Shown piece after piece: positions 9,493 to 19,091 of a DNA stretch of 64,000 bases (positions are counted from its first letter, which is position 1; each line of letters opens with the position of its first letter). The notes beneath the pieces are model-generated. The model saw only the letters and a program-made list of their open reading frames with translations. It made no database searches and was not told the origin of the DNA. A program made the translations under genes and the position numbers. The stretch is from Nitrospirota bacterium. Its GTDB lineage: Bacteria > Nitrospirota > Thermodesulfovibrionia > Thermodesulfovibrionales > SM23-35. The stretch lies in contig JBFMCL010000015.1 in assembly GCA_040754395.1 (NCBI GenBank), positions 18,704-82,703 of the forward strand. The letters are read 5' to 3'.

Positions 9493-10257
9493 ATGGCGAA
9501 TGAGGAATCAGTCGTGAAGAGAGTAATGAAGTATTTCAGGAAGACTGTGCCCGGGTCTACTTTAGAAGATATTGGCGAAGAAATAACAGACGAGCAAAGG
9601 GCCATATGGGAAAGAAGCCAGGAATTCGAATTCAACTTTTGGGTAAACCAGTGGACAACCACACATGCTCAGCGAGACGGACAACAGTTAAGTATTGAAG
9701 AAATTATATCCGCACGGCAGAAAGCGGGAATTTGGTTGCTGCAGAACTTTCATATCCCAATTTCAGATGACTTGACCAGCGAGATATTCGCCGGGACTGT
9801 CCTTGAAGTTGGTTGTGGACCGATCGGATTCTTTGAACAGTTCCCCGCGGTCAAGGTGCTTGGAATAGATCCTTTAATGGGACAGTTCGCTGCGCACCTT
9901 TACTATTCTGTACTCGGAGCCCGGAATAACTATCTGTATGATGAAACTCATATAAAGGAGCTGAGAGATAATGAATTTGATTGGATTGTATGTTCAAATG
10001 TGCTAGATCATACCGAGAACTATAAGTTTATGTTACGAGAGATGATAAGAGTCGCAGATAAGAGAGGAGTGATTCTTCTTGTAACGGATTGCCGAAACAA
10101 AGGTGAGCTTGGTCATGCACAAGCTTTTAGTGCTGGCCAGATACTTGATTATGTAGTAAGGCATGGATTTTTTGTTGAATTCTGCAAAATTGTTTATCCA
10201 TTGCATGCCGGGGAAGATGCTGTTAGTCTGTTTGCAAAAATTAGACAAAGAAATTAA
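9493..10257 (+). CDS. Class I SAM-dependent methyltransferase
   Basis: A 254-residue protein with the SAM-binding signature VLEVGCGPIGFFEQF (motif I), VLGIDPLM (motif II) and WIVCSNVLDHT (motif IV region). It fits sugar or lipid O-methyltransferases found in glycan clusters. I choose the ATG at 9493, seven bases after a GGGGAG site; a TTG at 9490 is also in frame. Base composition is clearly more AT-rich than the neighbours (some 60-base lines near 35% GC), and the gene is not overlapped with its neighbours as most here are. This suggests a later insertion into the cluster. Confidence 0.8.
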   Translation: MANEESVVKRVMKYFRKTVPGSTLEDIGEEITDEQRAIWERSQEFEFNFWVNQWTTTHAQRDGQQLSIEEIISARQKAGIWLLQNFHIPISDDLTSEIFAGTVLEVGCGPIGFFEQFPAVKVLGIDPLMGQFAAHLYYSVLGARNNYLYDETHIKELRDNEFDWIVCSNVLDHTENYKFMLREMIRVADKRGVILLVTDCRNKGELGHAQAFSAGQILDYVVRHGFFVEFCKIVYPLHAGEDAVSLFAKIRQRN

Positions 10258-10488
10258 TCGGGAACTTTTGACATAAAAAAATATATTATGTTAAGGAAAG
10301 TTCTTTATACATTGTTTCCTGACAAAATCTTAAGAATCCTTATGACGCATGAAATAGACAATTCTTGTCTTGTAAAGTAACGATTGCATATCGCTTCTCT
10401 CCTCACAAGGCATTACTTAAGAAAGCGATTAATTCAGGCATTTAATGAATAGACGGTGGAAGTACTAAAGAATTAAGATAAAGAAATT

Positions 10489-12633
10489 ATGCAAAAAGAC
10501 AATCCCCTTGTTTCCATCATAGTCAGAACCAAAGACAGGCCGGTGCTTCTGAAACGCGCGATATCAAGCATCGCGCATCAGACATACAGGCCGGTTGAGG
10601 TAGTGCTGGTCAACGACGGCGGATGCGATCTCGATATAACTGAGCTGAAGTACCTCCTTGGCGATATCGCACTGAACTATGTGAGGCTGGAAGAAAATAC
10701 CGGCAGGTCTCATGCTGCCAATGTGGGCATAGAGAACGCACATGGTGCACATATCGGATTCCTCGATGATGACGACGAGCTTTATCCGGAGCATATCAGG
10801 GTGCTGATCGACACGCTTGCAGATGACGAACTGAAGATCGCCTATACCGACGCCGAGATGGTCTTCACCTCGCTTGAAGACGACAGGATAGTCGAAGTAT
10901 TCAAGTATGTCTACTATTCGCACGACTTCTCGCCCTCTGCGCTGCTCCTGCAAAATTATATCCCATTAATGTGCCTTCTCTTCCCGAGGGAAGTGTTTAG
11001 TGAGATAAGGTTTGATGAGACGTTTGACATCTTTGAAGACTGGGTCTTCCTGGCAGATCTTTCGCGAAAATACTGGTTCAGGCATATCCCAAAGGCGACT
11101 GCAAAATATATCCAGTGGAGCGACGATTCACAGATCAACAGAAGGGCACTGTCGGAGGATTTCAGCCGGGATGCGTATATCAGGGTTCTTGACCGGAACT
11201 TTCAGCAGATTTCCTCTGAAGCAATCTATACCTACTGCGTGCATAATGCAACAGAGCGACAGAAATGCCTTGATGCGCTTATCCGGAAGGAAGCAGACTA
11301 TTTCAGGGCAAAGATGGAACTTACCGATGAACTCATGAAGCTGAAGTCCGAAAAAATAAAGCTTGAACTCCGGATACAGAATCTTGTGCGTGATATAAAG
11401 CAGGCAGAGGCAGAGAAAACACATGCCCTGAAGGAACTGGCCGGGGCCAGGGACCGTCTCGGGGAAATATCCGGGAGCCTTAGCTGGAAGATGATCGAGC
11501 GTTATAGACGCCTCAAGGAAAGGATTGCTCCCTTCGGCACCATGAGAAGAGGAGCCTACGACCTGCTGCTCAAGAGCGTGAAGGTGCTCAGGACTGAAGG
11601 CATCCCCGGCTTTTTGATGCGCGCGGGAAGAAAAAACCGCAAAATGCTGAACAAGGCCAGATTCCGCCTCGGAATCAAGAGAAGACGACCGCTTCATGCT
11701 TCAGCAGACCCGGGTGCATATGAGATGTGTGATTTCGGGCAGAAGCCTGTGCAGATAATCATGCCGGTGTATAACGGCTATGACTGCCTTGTGGACTGCA
11801 TCGACAGTGTGGTAAGAAATACGGATCTTAACCTGCACAGTCTGGTGCTTATTGATGACAGGAGCCCTGATGAACGGGTGCGGGAGTATCTCCGGCAGAT
11901 TCGCCGCGAAAGGAACGGCAGAAATATCCATGTCATGCATAACCGGAAAAATCTGGGGTTTACGAGAACTGTGAACAGGGGGATGGAACTGACGTATGAA
12001 GACGTGATTCTCCTGAATTCCGATACGATTGTGACAAAAAACTGGGTTGAGAAGCTGCAGCGGGCTGCGTATTCAACGCCTCGCATCGCTACCGCAACGC
12101 CTCTTTCGAACTATGTGACGATCAACGGCATCCCTGAGCCTTTCAGATACAATGTAATCCCACAGGGAATGAATATTGATGACTTTGCCGCCTTTCTGGA
12201 ATCGGTTTCTCTCCGCTATTATCCTGAAATCCCTGCCGGGGTGGGTTTCTGCATGTACATCAAGCGCTCGGTGCTCGATGTGATGGGATATTTCGATGAG
12301 AAGAAGTTCGGAAGAGGCTATGCAGAGGAAACGGATTTCTGCATGAGGGCGATGAAAAAAGGCTATGCCCATGTTATTGACGATGCCACGTATATTTATC
12401 ACATCGGCGGCGTGTCCTTCGAATCAGTGAAAGACCCGGAGATTCTCAGACAGAAGAACATGATGATAGAAAAGAACCTGGAAACCCTCAGAGAACTCCA
12501 TCCGGAATATTCAGGCCTTGTTGCACGCGCGCTGAATGAAAGTCTTCTGCCGATGCATGCATATATCAGATTAAGAATGAAATTAACGGAGGAGATGAGT
12601 GAAGCTGCTCTACGTGATAGATCAGAAGCCTGA
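10489..12633 (+). CDS. Two-domain GT2-GT2 glycosyltransferase
   Basis: A 714-residue protein. Domain 1 (about 6-230) is a close paralogue of domain 1 in the 3620 protein: VSIIVRTKDRP, VNDGGCDLD and FLDDDDELYP at 91-100. A long charged coiled coil (about 262-328) is followed by the linker LSWKMIERYRR at 331-341. Domain 2 starts near 421 (IIMPVYNGYDCL) and carries LIDDRSPD, LNSDTIV and GYAEETDF. It is a different GT2 subfamily from domain 2 of the 3620 protein, closer to the O-antigen type with an NSD motif. The gene overlaps the following GT4 by 35 bases. Confidence 0.88.
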   Translation: MQKDNPLVSIIVRTKDRPVLLKRAISSIAHQTYRPVEVVLVNDGGCDLDITELKYLLGDIALNYVRLEENTGRSHAANVGIENAHGAHIGFLDDDDELYPEHIRVLIDTLADDELKIAYTDAEMVFTSLEDDRIVEVFKYVYYSHDFSPSALLLQNYIPLMCLLFPREVFSEIRFDETFDIFEDWVFLADLSRKYWFRHIPKATAKYIQWSDDSQINRRALSEDFSRDAYIRVLDRNFQQISSEAIYTYCVHNATERQKCLDALIRKEADYFRAKMELTDELMKLKSEKIKLELRIQNLVRDIKQAEAEKTHALKELAGARDRLGEISGSLSWKMIERYRRLKERIAPFGTMRRGAYDLLLKSVKVLRTEGIPGFLMRAGRKNRKMLNKARFRLGIKRRRPLHASADPGAYEMCDFGQKPVQIIMPVYNGYDCLVDCIDSVVRNTDLNLHSLVLIDDRSPDERVREYLRQIRRERNGRNIHVMHNRKNLGFTRTVNRGMELTYEDVILLNSDTIVTKNWVEKLQRAAYSTPRIATATPLSNYVTINGIPEPFRYNVIPQGMNIDDFAAFLESVSLRYYPEIPAGVGFCMYIKRSVLDVMGYFDEKKFGRGYAEETDFCMRAMKKGYAHVIDDATYIYHIGGVSFESVKDPEILRQKNMMIEKNLETLRELHPEYSGLVARALNESLLPMHAYIRLRMKLTEEMSEAALRDRSEA

Positions 12634-13819
12634 CGGATATCCGGGAGGGATTGAATATCACCAGCTCGATCTGATCGGATATTGCGCCGGCAGGGGTATC
12701 CCGGTCTCTCTGCTGTTCCCTGAGCAGAAATCCTTATGCCTCAGGAGTTACAGGGATGGCGGGGTTGAGGAAACACGGTATAAGGGCGGAAAGCGCGATG
12801 ATCACAGGCTCAGGGACCGGGAAACAGAAGAAATATTCAGAAAAATATTACATGAGACAGATACGGATATCGTCCACTTCCAGAGCATCCGGACACTGCC
12901 GCTGTCTCTTATCGAGGCCGCAAAACACGCCGGGAAAAAAGTCCTTGTCAGCATCCACGAATATTATTTCTGGTGTATCAACTGCATCATGCTTGCACCC
13001 GATTTCTGCTGGTTTGAAAAGGACACGAAAAAATGTGCCGAATGCCTTGCGAGAGAAGGTCCCACGGTTACGGAAGGCTATATTGAGGAAAGACGACAGT
13101 ATATTAACGCCCTTTTCGGGATGATCGACAGGGTTATCACTCCGTCTTTTTATGTCCGGGATGTCTTTCTCTGGCTGTACGGGGGGCTGACGGAAGACAA
13201 ATGTTCGGTCATACAGTTCGGCGTTGACAGGGGAATCCTGCAGGACGGCAGAGAAAAACCGGCAAGGCCGGCAAACGGCATCCTGAATCTCGCTTTTCTG
13301 GGGAATTTTCTGCACTACAAGGGAAATAAGGCTTTTCTCGCACTCGCAAATCATTACCAACATTCTGATTCGCTGCGGTTCAGCATCATCGGCAATATTT
13401 TTGATTTCGGTTTGATCCCTTCCCATGCCAACCTTTCGGTTGCCGGGGGGTATACCAGAAACAATGTGGTCAGGAAAATACAGAAGGTCGATCCGGACGT
13501 GATCCTTCTTTTTTCGAACTGGCCGGAGACGTTCTCATATACTCTCTCGGAAGCGATAGCGGCGGGAGTCCCTGTGATTGCCACGGACGGTGGAGCGCTC
13601 AGGGAAAGGGTATCACGGGAATCAGTCGGTTTTCTTGTGCCGGTCGAAAATCCTGTCCCGAGGACTGTCGAAATCATCGAGGATCTGAGGCTGAATCCCG
13701 GTGTGATCGACTTTTTTAAAGAAAAGGTGAACACCGCAAGGACGAGACTGAAGACAGTGGAGGACATGGCTGAAGAGATGTTCAGGATATACCAGTCACT
13801 GCTTCAGCGGACACTGTAA
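12599..13819 (+). CDS. Glycosyltransferase family 4
   Basis: A 406-residue GT-B enzyme that starts at a GTG (12599) behind a GGAGGAG site at 12588-12594, inside the end of the GT2-GT2 gene. The N-terminus reads KLLYVIDQKPDGYPGGIEYHQ. The donor domain contains AFLGNFLHYKGNKAFL, an intact E-x7-E (ETFSYTLSE) and GVPVIATDGGALRERV. A Cys cluster near residue 120-150 (WCINC, CWFEKDTKKCAEC) could bind a metal, as in several GT4 relatives. Its sugar donor is unknown. The tight overlap places it in the same transcription unit as the genes before it. Confidence 0.87.
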   Translation: MKLLYVIDQKPDGYPGGIEYHQLDLIGYCAGRGIPVSLLFPEQKSLCLRSYRDGGVEETRYKGGKRDDHRLRDRETEEIFRKILHETDTDIVHFQSIRTLPLSLIEAAKHAGKKVLVSIHEYYFWCINCIMLAPDFCWFEKDTKKCAECLAREGPTVTEGYIEERRQYINALFGMIDRVITPSFYVRDVFLWLYGGLTEDKCSVIQFGVDRGILQDGREKPARPANGILNLAFLGNFLHYKGNKAFLALANHYQHSDSLRFSIIGNIFDFGLIPSHANLSVAGGYTRNNVVRKIQKVDPDVILLFSNWPETFSYTLSEAIAAGVPVIATDGGALRERVSRESVGFLVPVENPVPRTVEIIEDLRLNPGVIDFFKEKVNTARTRLKTVEDMAEEMFRIYQSLLQRTL

Positions 13820-13840
13820 AAAATCTGACGGAGATTCTGT

Positions 13841-14692
13841 ATGGACCACGATCCGAAAGGTGAGTTTTCTTTTCCGCCGGGGCATTACTATTCGCCTGTC
13901 CCCTCGCTGGAAGAAATACGGATGCGGGAAAAAGAGATATTTTCCCCGCTGCCGGCCGAGATTCCCGGCATTGACCTGAATGTCGAAGATCAGCTCCGGC
14001 TGCTTGCCGGGTTCAGGACCTATTGCAGGGAGTTCCCGTTCGGGTTTCAGAAGAAGGAAGACCTGCGGTTTTATCTCGAAAATCCGAGCTATGGCTATTC
14101 CGATGCGGTAATCCTGTATTGCATGATCCGTCACTTGAAGCCAAAGAGGATAATCGAAATCGGCTCAGGTTTTTCGTCATGCATCATGCTGGATACCAAT
14201 GAGATCTTCATGGGGAATGAGGTCTCCTTTACCTTCATTGAGCCATATCCCCAGTTGCTGATGTCGCTCGTGAGGGAAAGGGACAGGATGAGGTTTCAGG
14301 TAATTCCAAGAAGACTCCAGGAGATCGATACAGAGATATTTGCGGAGTTGTCCGCTTCAGATATCCTTTTCATAGACTCCACGCATGTCTGCAAAATAGA
14401 CAGCGATGTCAACCATATCTTTTTCAGGGTTTTGCCGCATCTCAAATCCGGGGTATACGTTCATTTCCATGACATCTTTTACCCTTTTGAATATCCCAAA
14501 GACTGGGTCTATCAGGGGCTGGCATGGAACGAGGCCTATGTATTGCGGTCATTCCTCCAGTACAATCAGATTTTCAGGATAAAGTTTTTCAACACATATA
14601 TGGCGATTTTTTATAATAAGGAATTTGTTGATGCCATGCCGATTCCGCTGAATCATATCGGAGGGAGTATCTGGCTTGAGAAGGTGAGATGA
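13841..14692 (+). CDS. Class I SAM-dependent methyltransferase (Methyltransf_24-like)
   Basis: A 283-residue protein with IIEIGSGFSSCIML as the SAM-binding motif, FTFIEPYP as motif II and DILFIDSTHVCKIDSD as the acidic/metal region. This arrangement matches catechol- and sugar-type methyltransferases of the Methyltransf_24 family. Lying 21 bases after a GT4 gene, it probably methylates a sugar of the glycan or a precursor. The ATG follows a CGGAGAT ribosome site by about seven bases. The substrate is inferred only from context. Confidence 0.8.
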   Translation: MDHDPKGEFSFPPGHYYSPVPSLEEIRMREKEIFSPLPAEIPGIDLNVEDQLRLLAGFRTYCREFPFGFQKKEDLRFYLENPSYGYSDAVILYCMIRHLKPKRIIEIGSGFSSCIMLDTNEIFMGNEVSFTFIEPYPQLLMSLVRERDRMRFQVIPRRLQEIDTEIFAELSASDILFIDSTHVCKIDSDVNHIFFRVLPHLKSGVYVHFHDIFYPFEYPKDWVYQGLAWNEAYVLRSFLQYNQIFRIKFFNTYMAIFYNKEFVDAMPIPLNHIGGSIWLEKVR

Positions 14693-14715
14693 AATGAAAA
14701 ATTGGATGCCCGGGT

Positions 14716-15807
14716 ATGATGGGTAAGGCAGGGTCCGCGCTTTACCATGCGCTGCGCAGGTTCGCAGGCCGTCAGGATCAGAAGAAAAACAGCCATGAAA
14801 AGGATAATGCTCCGCGTCCGCATTCTTCCCTGGAGGGAAATGCATCCCGTGAGCCGCAGAAGACAGGATGCGCATTTCATGACGCGGCAAAAAGGTGGCT
14901 GACCGGCAGGCGCGGAAATTTCAGCAATCCGTTTTTTATCCTCCTCAGCTACCTTGTCTCAATGGAAGAACGCTTGCGGGATATTGCCCCTGTCTCATGT
15001 GACGAGTATGAAAACTATTTCAAAAAACGGTGCACAGTCAGGGAGTTCCCTTTCGAGATTCCCTTTGGCCCGGTCGAACAAACCGGAGACATCATGCAGT
15101 TCATCAGCAGATTCGATCACGCATATCTTTCCAGAATGGTGCAGTCGGTTTTCATAGGGCTTATTGCCTTCCTGGTTCGCAGCAGGGGACGAATCGACCT
15201 CCTCGACTTCGGTGCGGGCCAGACCTGCGGCATGTACGGCGAGAGCGGGAGATTTCTGTTTACGGAGGGGAAGGTAAATACCGATGCCGTCTCTTTCTGG
15301 GCTATCGACGACCTTCATGAGCCAAAGGGGTCTGTCTTCAGGAAATCACGGTACAGGCAGTGCAACATCCTCTCGTTCGATCCGAGGGAAAAATTTGATC
15401 TTATCACAGGACATCACGTCCTCGAGCACTGTCATGACTGGAGTGCCGTTGTCGGGCATGTGGCAGGACTTCTGAAGAAAGACGGATATCTGTACCTTTC
15501 ATTCCCGCGTTTCGGCGGGTTCTATGATACCGTCTACCGGCTGATGTCGCCACTTGACCACTGCGCCGATTTCGATCTGCACGCATTGGAAGCTGTTGCC
15601 GGACGCGCCGGACTCGAACCCTGCCTTTCCGATGTCTATGTGGACCCCAACGGCAAGTTCGACTGGATCTGCAGCTTCTATCCGGAACTGGTGGACAAGC
15701 AGATCGCCGACTGTTTCTATGACCTGTGCGTGGGTATTGATGCGAAGCTGCTTCTCGGATATCATCATTACGGACATTATGTGGTTTTCAGGAAGGTTTC
15801 CGGTTGA
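14716..15807 (+). CDS. SAM-dependent methyltransferase
   Basis: A 363-residue protein. The first 75 residues are basic and low in complexity, and a methyltransferase domain follows: LLDFGAGQTCGMYGE (motif I), FWAIDD (motif II), FDLITGHHVLEHCHDW and a GYLYLSFPRFGGF strand. The HVLEH motif is typical of Methyltransf_23/11 enzymes acting on sugars or lipids. It closes the glycan cluster 120 bases before gspD. A second ATG lies at 14719, and the true start cannot be settled between them. Substrate unknown. Confidence 0.78.
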   Translation: MMGKAGSALYHALRRFAGRQDQKKNSHEKDNAPRPHSSLEGNASREPQKTGCAFHDAAKRWLTGRRGNFSNPFFILLSYLVSMEERLRDIAPVSCDEYENYFKKRCTVREFPFEIPFGPVEQTGDIMQFISRFDHAYLSRMVQSVFIGLIAFLVRSRGRIDLLDFGAGQTCGMYGESGRFLFTEGKVNTDAVSFWAIDDLHEPKGSVFRKSRYRQCNILSFDPREKFDLITGHHVLEHCHDWSAVVGHVAGLLKKDGYLYLSFPRFGGFYDTVYRLMSPLDHCADFDLHALEAVAGRAGLEPCLSDVYVDPNGKFDWICSFYPELVDKQIADCFYDLCVGIDAKLLLGYHHYGHYVVFRKVSG

Positions 15808-15863
15808 GCACGAAAGCCTGCAGGAGGATGTTATTGCAGGAGAAAATGTGTTAAGCTATGACG

Positions 15864-15892
15864 TTGACAATACCTCATAAATGCTTTAATGT
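15864..15892 (+). promoter_or_regulatory. Predicted sigma-70 promoter for gspD
   Basis: TTGACA at 15864-15869, a 17-base spacer, then TAATGT at 15887-15892. The -35 is perfect and the -10 weak (3 of 6). The predicted start point (about 15899) lies downstream of an in-frame ATG at 15889. This agrees with translation starting at the TTG at 15928 instead. Confidence 0.5.
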
Positions 15893-15927
15893 TACTTAGA
15901 TTACTGCAGGTCCGGAAGGAGGCGTGT

Positions 15928-18057
15928 TTGAGACTCAGGGCATACATGGTGTTCCTGTGTATTTGCATGGTGTTCGCAATGGGTATGGTGATTCCTGCTT
16001 TCGCACAGGATGTGGGGCAGGGAGCAGGAGAAGCCATCAGCGATGAACAGCGAAGAATAATCCAGGACAAACAAAGACAGATAGAGTCTACAATCCAGGA
16101 AAAACTGAAGAAACGGCCGCTTGGCAAGGAAACCCGGCAGGGGGCACCGGGTTCAAAACCGGTTACCAGCATTCCTACAGAAACGGAAATGCAGGAAGTT
16201 CCTGTTGCAGAACCGCAAGAACTTGAGCAGCAGGAAGAACAGCCTTCGCCTTCAGTCCGGGTTGAGACCAACGAGGAACCTGCTCCACCGGTAAAGGAAC
16301 AGAAGCAGCCAGGGAGGCCGACCGTCAGTTTTTTCTTCGACGATGCGGATGTATTTGAGGTCGCACAGACCATTTTTGCCGACGTGCTCAGGGTGAATTA
16401 CCTTATCGATCCCCAGGTCAAGGGCAGGGTGAATTTCCGTACTGTTACCCCGATACCGAAAGAGGAGGTCCTCCCTGTCATGGAAATAATCTTCAGGCTC
16501 AACGGGATCGGGTTTGTGGAAGAAGGCGGGCTCTACCGGATAATTCCGTTGACCGAGGTATCGAGGGAGCTGATCTATTCCCAGATAGGCAAAGTTCCTG
16601 AAAAAGTCGCGATCGAGATGTTCACCTTCAAGAACCTCGACCTCAAGGAATCCATGCCTGATATCGAGAACGCACTGGGGTTGCACCTCAAAGGCGGAAC
16701 TGTCAGGATCGTCCCTATTTACCGGCTGAATTCCCTAATTGTCGTTGCATCAGCCAAGGAGCATCTTGAATACATACGGAAGTGGGTCGAGGTATTCGAC
16801 AGCATGTTTGCGGTGGCAAGGCCCAAGATATTCGTGTACCCCCTCCAGAACAGCAAGGCAACGCATATCGCCTCGCTCCTGCAATCTATTTTTACCGGCA
16901 GCGCGCCTGCGCAGACCTCAACGACATCATCAGCAAAGACAGAACAGCCAAAATCGCCTGGCCAGCCGGCAGCACCTGCCCCGGCGCCTGCAGCACCCAG
17001 AACCGGCGCTGCAGCCACTGTGACGGGAGGGGGGGCATTTGTCGGAGCAGAGACACGGGTTTTCGCCGATGAAATTACGAATTCGCTTATCATCCTTGCA
17101 ACACCGGCTGATTATTCGTTCATAGAGGAGACAGTCAGGAAACTGGATATCCTGCCGAGGCAGGTCATGATCGAGGCGCTTGTGGCAGAGATCAAACTTA
17201 CCGATGACATGAGTTTCGGGCTTGCATGGTCGCTGAAGACCGATGTCAACATCAGCGATCTGAAGCCTTTTAATAAAGATATCAACCTTAGCGGGCAAAT
17301 GGGGCAGAGGCCGTCTGTACTGTCCGGTGACGGCGCTGCAACCCTGTCCGGCTCAGGCTTTACATTCCTTGCAACCGATCCGTCAGGCATTGTACGTGCG
17401 CGCCTCGAAGCCCTTGCAAATGACTCGAAGGCAAAGGTGCTGGCGTCACCGCATATCCTTGTGCTTGACAACCGCGAAGCACGTATTCAGATAGGCGACC
17501 AGGTCCCGATCGCAACGTCGGAGTATCAGGTTTCAGGCTCTGACACTTTTCAGAGGACGATCCAGTACAAGGACACCGGCGTGATTCTCAGGGTGAAACC
17601 GCAAATCAATGAGGGTGGCCTGGTAACGCTCGACATATCCCAGGAGGTGTCGAACTTTTCCCTGCAGACTATTCTGGGATCCGATCAGGTCGTGATCAGC
17701 AAACGTGAAGCTGACACAAACCTTATTGCCCAGGACGGCCAGACGATCGTGATCGGTGGGCTGATACAGGAAGACAGCTCAAAATCAAAAGAAGGCATTC
17801 CTTTCTTGAGCAAGATCCCGATTCTCGGCTATCTTTTCGGGAATACCACGGACAAATATACCCGGAGAGAACTCGTCATCCTTCTTACCCCGCATGTCAT
17901 CAGGAATCAGAAAGAGGCGCATGAAATCACCAAGGGGTATGTCAAGCGGCTCAAGGGGGCTTCCGGGGAAATTCAGAAAGAGGACCTGATTAAGGAGCAG
18001 CTTACCAGAGACGGATTGCTCCTCGAAAGAGGAAAGAAAGAACAGGGCGCCAATTAA
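15928..18057 (+). CDS. gspD: Type II secretion system secretin GspD
   Basis: The outer-membrane channel of the type II secretion system, 709 residues. I choose the TTG at 15928 because AAGGAGG sits five bases upstream (15916-15922); an ATG at 15889 is in frame but has no ribosome site. A signal peptide ends at AFA near residue 26, followed by a Glu/Gln/Pro-rich linker (about 30-125). The N0 domain (PTVSFFFDDADVFEVAQ) comes next, then N1-N3 repeats with a Ser/Thr/Pro/Ala/Gly-rich insert (about 335-380). The secretin domain carries KVLASPHILVLDNREARI, VPIATSEY and the conserved TNLIAQDGQTIVIGGLIQ. It stands about 25 kb from the rest of the gsp genes, directly after a glycosyltransferase cluster. 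Confidence 0.95.
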   Translation: MRLRAYMVFLCICMVFAMGMVIPAFAQDVGQGAGEAISDEQRRIIQDKQRQIESTIQEKLKKRPLGKETRQGAPGSKPVTSIPTETEMQEVPVAEPQELEQQEEQPSPSVRVETNEEPAPPVKEQKQPGRPTVSFFFDDADVFEVAQTIFADVLRVNYLIDPQVKGRVNFRTVTPIPKEEVLPVMEIIFRLNGIGFVEEGGLYRIIPLTEVSRELIYSQIGKVPEKVAIEMFTFKNLDLKESMPDIENALGLHLKGGTVRIVPIYRLNSLIVVASAKEHLEYIRKWVEVFDSMFAVARPKIFVYPLQNSKATHIASLLQSIFTGSAPAQTSTTSSAKTEQPKSPGQPAAPAPAPAAPRTGAAATVTGGGAFVGAETRVFADEITNSLIILATPADYSFIEETVRKLDILPRQVMIEALVAEIKLTDDMSFGLAWSLKTDVNISDLKPFNKDINLSGQMGQRPSVLSGDGAATLSGSGFTFLATDPSGIVRARLEALANDSKAKVLASPHILVLDNREARIQIGDQVPIATSEYQVSGSDTFQRTIQYKDTGVILRVKPQINEGGLVTLDISQEVSNFSLQTILGSDQVVISKREADTNLIAQDGQTIVIGGLIQEDSSKSKEGIPFLSKIPILGYLFGNTTDKYTRRELVILLTPHVIRNQKEAHEITKGYVKRLKGASGEIQKEDLIKEQLTRDGLLLERGKKEQGAN

Positions 18058-18117
18058 CACGCGCAGGTATCCTTTCAGCGTTGTCTCTTCGTATCGGATG
18101 ATTATCCTGTCCTGAAC

Positions 18118-19002
18118 ATGCTGCTTGAGCAAGACCTTATTCCTTATGATGTAGCTGCACCACCCGGACAGCGGTCGATTGTCCTCGCGCCGCATCCTGA
18201 CGATGAATCTATCGGCTGCGGGGGCACTATCAGGCTTCTCGTGAATGCGAAAAAATCCGTCAAAGTAGTGTTCCTTACGAGCGGAGACAAGGCAGACCCG
18301 TCACACAAGCTGTCACGCATTGTCCACCACGGGATGCCAGGTGCAAGGAACACCGGAGGGCTGACGGAAAGTGATCACCTCCCGCGGTCGCCCTTTCACG
18401 GAGAAGGGACGGAAGGGTCTGCGCCGATATCGCATCTGACCGGGTATGCCCTGCTGAGAGAACAGGAAGCAGAAAAGGCGCTGCACGTCCTCGGCGTGTC
18501 TGATTATGAATTCCTGCGATTCCCCGACCGCGAACTTCACCGGCATTATCATGATGCAGAAGACAGGCTGTCCCGGATTTCTGCGGAATACAGGCCGGAT
18601 GCTGTGTACAGTCCCTCCGTGATCGAGCTGAACCCCGACCACCGGACAACCGCCTCGCTTGCGATTGCAATGCACGGCAGGATGGCATCGGAAAAAGTGC
18701 CCGCGCATTCCCTCCCGGTGAGACTTCTGTTCTATGAGGTGACATCTCCGCTCAGGCCGAACCTGCTGGTTGACATTTCATCCGCATACCGTGCGAAGAA
18801 AAAAGCGATCAGGAAATATGCATCGCAAATGAAACTCATGAATTATCTCGATTACATCACCGCACTGAACATGTTCAGGACCCTTACCGTTCAGGGAGTG
18901 CGGTATGCTGAGGCGTTCTGGGTCTCGGACCTGCCGCTGACCGGTGAAGCAATCGCCGGCTGGCTTACGTATCAGAAGAAGACAGAATACCGTGCTCCCT
19001 GA
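18118..19002 (+). CDS. PIG-L/LmbE family deacetylase
   Basis: A 294-residue zinc-dependent deacetylase of the GlcNAc-PI / LmbE family. It is expected to remove an N-acetyl group from a sugar or sugar conjugate. The metal-binding APHPDDESIGCGG motif lies at about residues 21-33, and the third ligand region (ELNPDHRTT) is near 165. An insert of about 45 residues after VVFLTSGDKAD is rich in His, Gly and charged residues and is not typical of the family core. It lies 60 bases after gspD on the same strand. The context suggests a role in glycan tailoring. No clear ribosome site precedes the ATG. Confidence 0.85.
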   Translation: MLLEQDLIPYDVAAPPGQRSIVLAPHPDDESIGCGGTIRLLVNAKKSVKVVFLTSGDKADPSHKLSRIVHHGMPGARNTGGLTESDHLPRSPFHGEGTEGSAPISHLTGYALLREQEAEKALHVLGVSDYEFLRFPDRELHRHYHDAEDRLSRISAEYRPDAVYSPSVIELNPDHRTTASLAIAMHGRMASEKVPAHSLPVRLLFYEVTSPLRPNLLVDISSAYRAKKKAIRKYASQMKLMNYLDYITALNMFRTLTVQGVRYAEAFWVSDLPLTGEAIAGWLTYQKKTEYRAP

Positions 19003-19091
19003 CGGGACACGGGCATTTCATGCTCCACGCAGCGGGACATAGCCGAAGCAAACACGGAGCCAGATTCCTCACTTTGTTCGGAACAAGCTTC

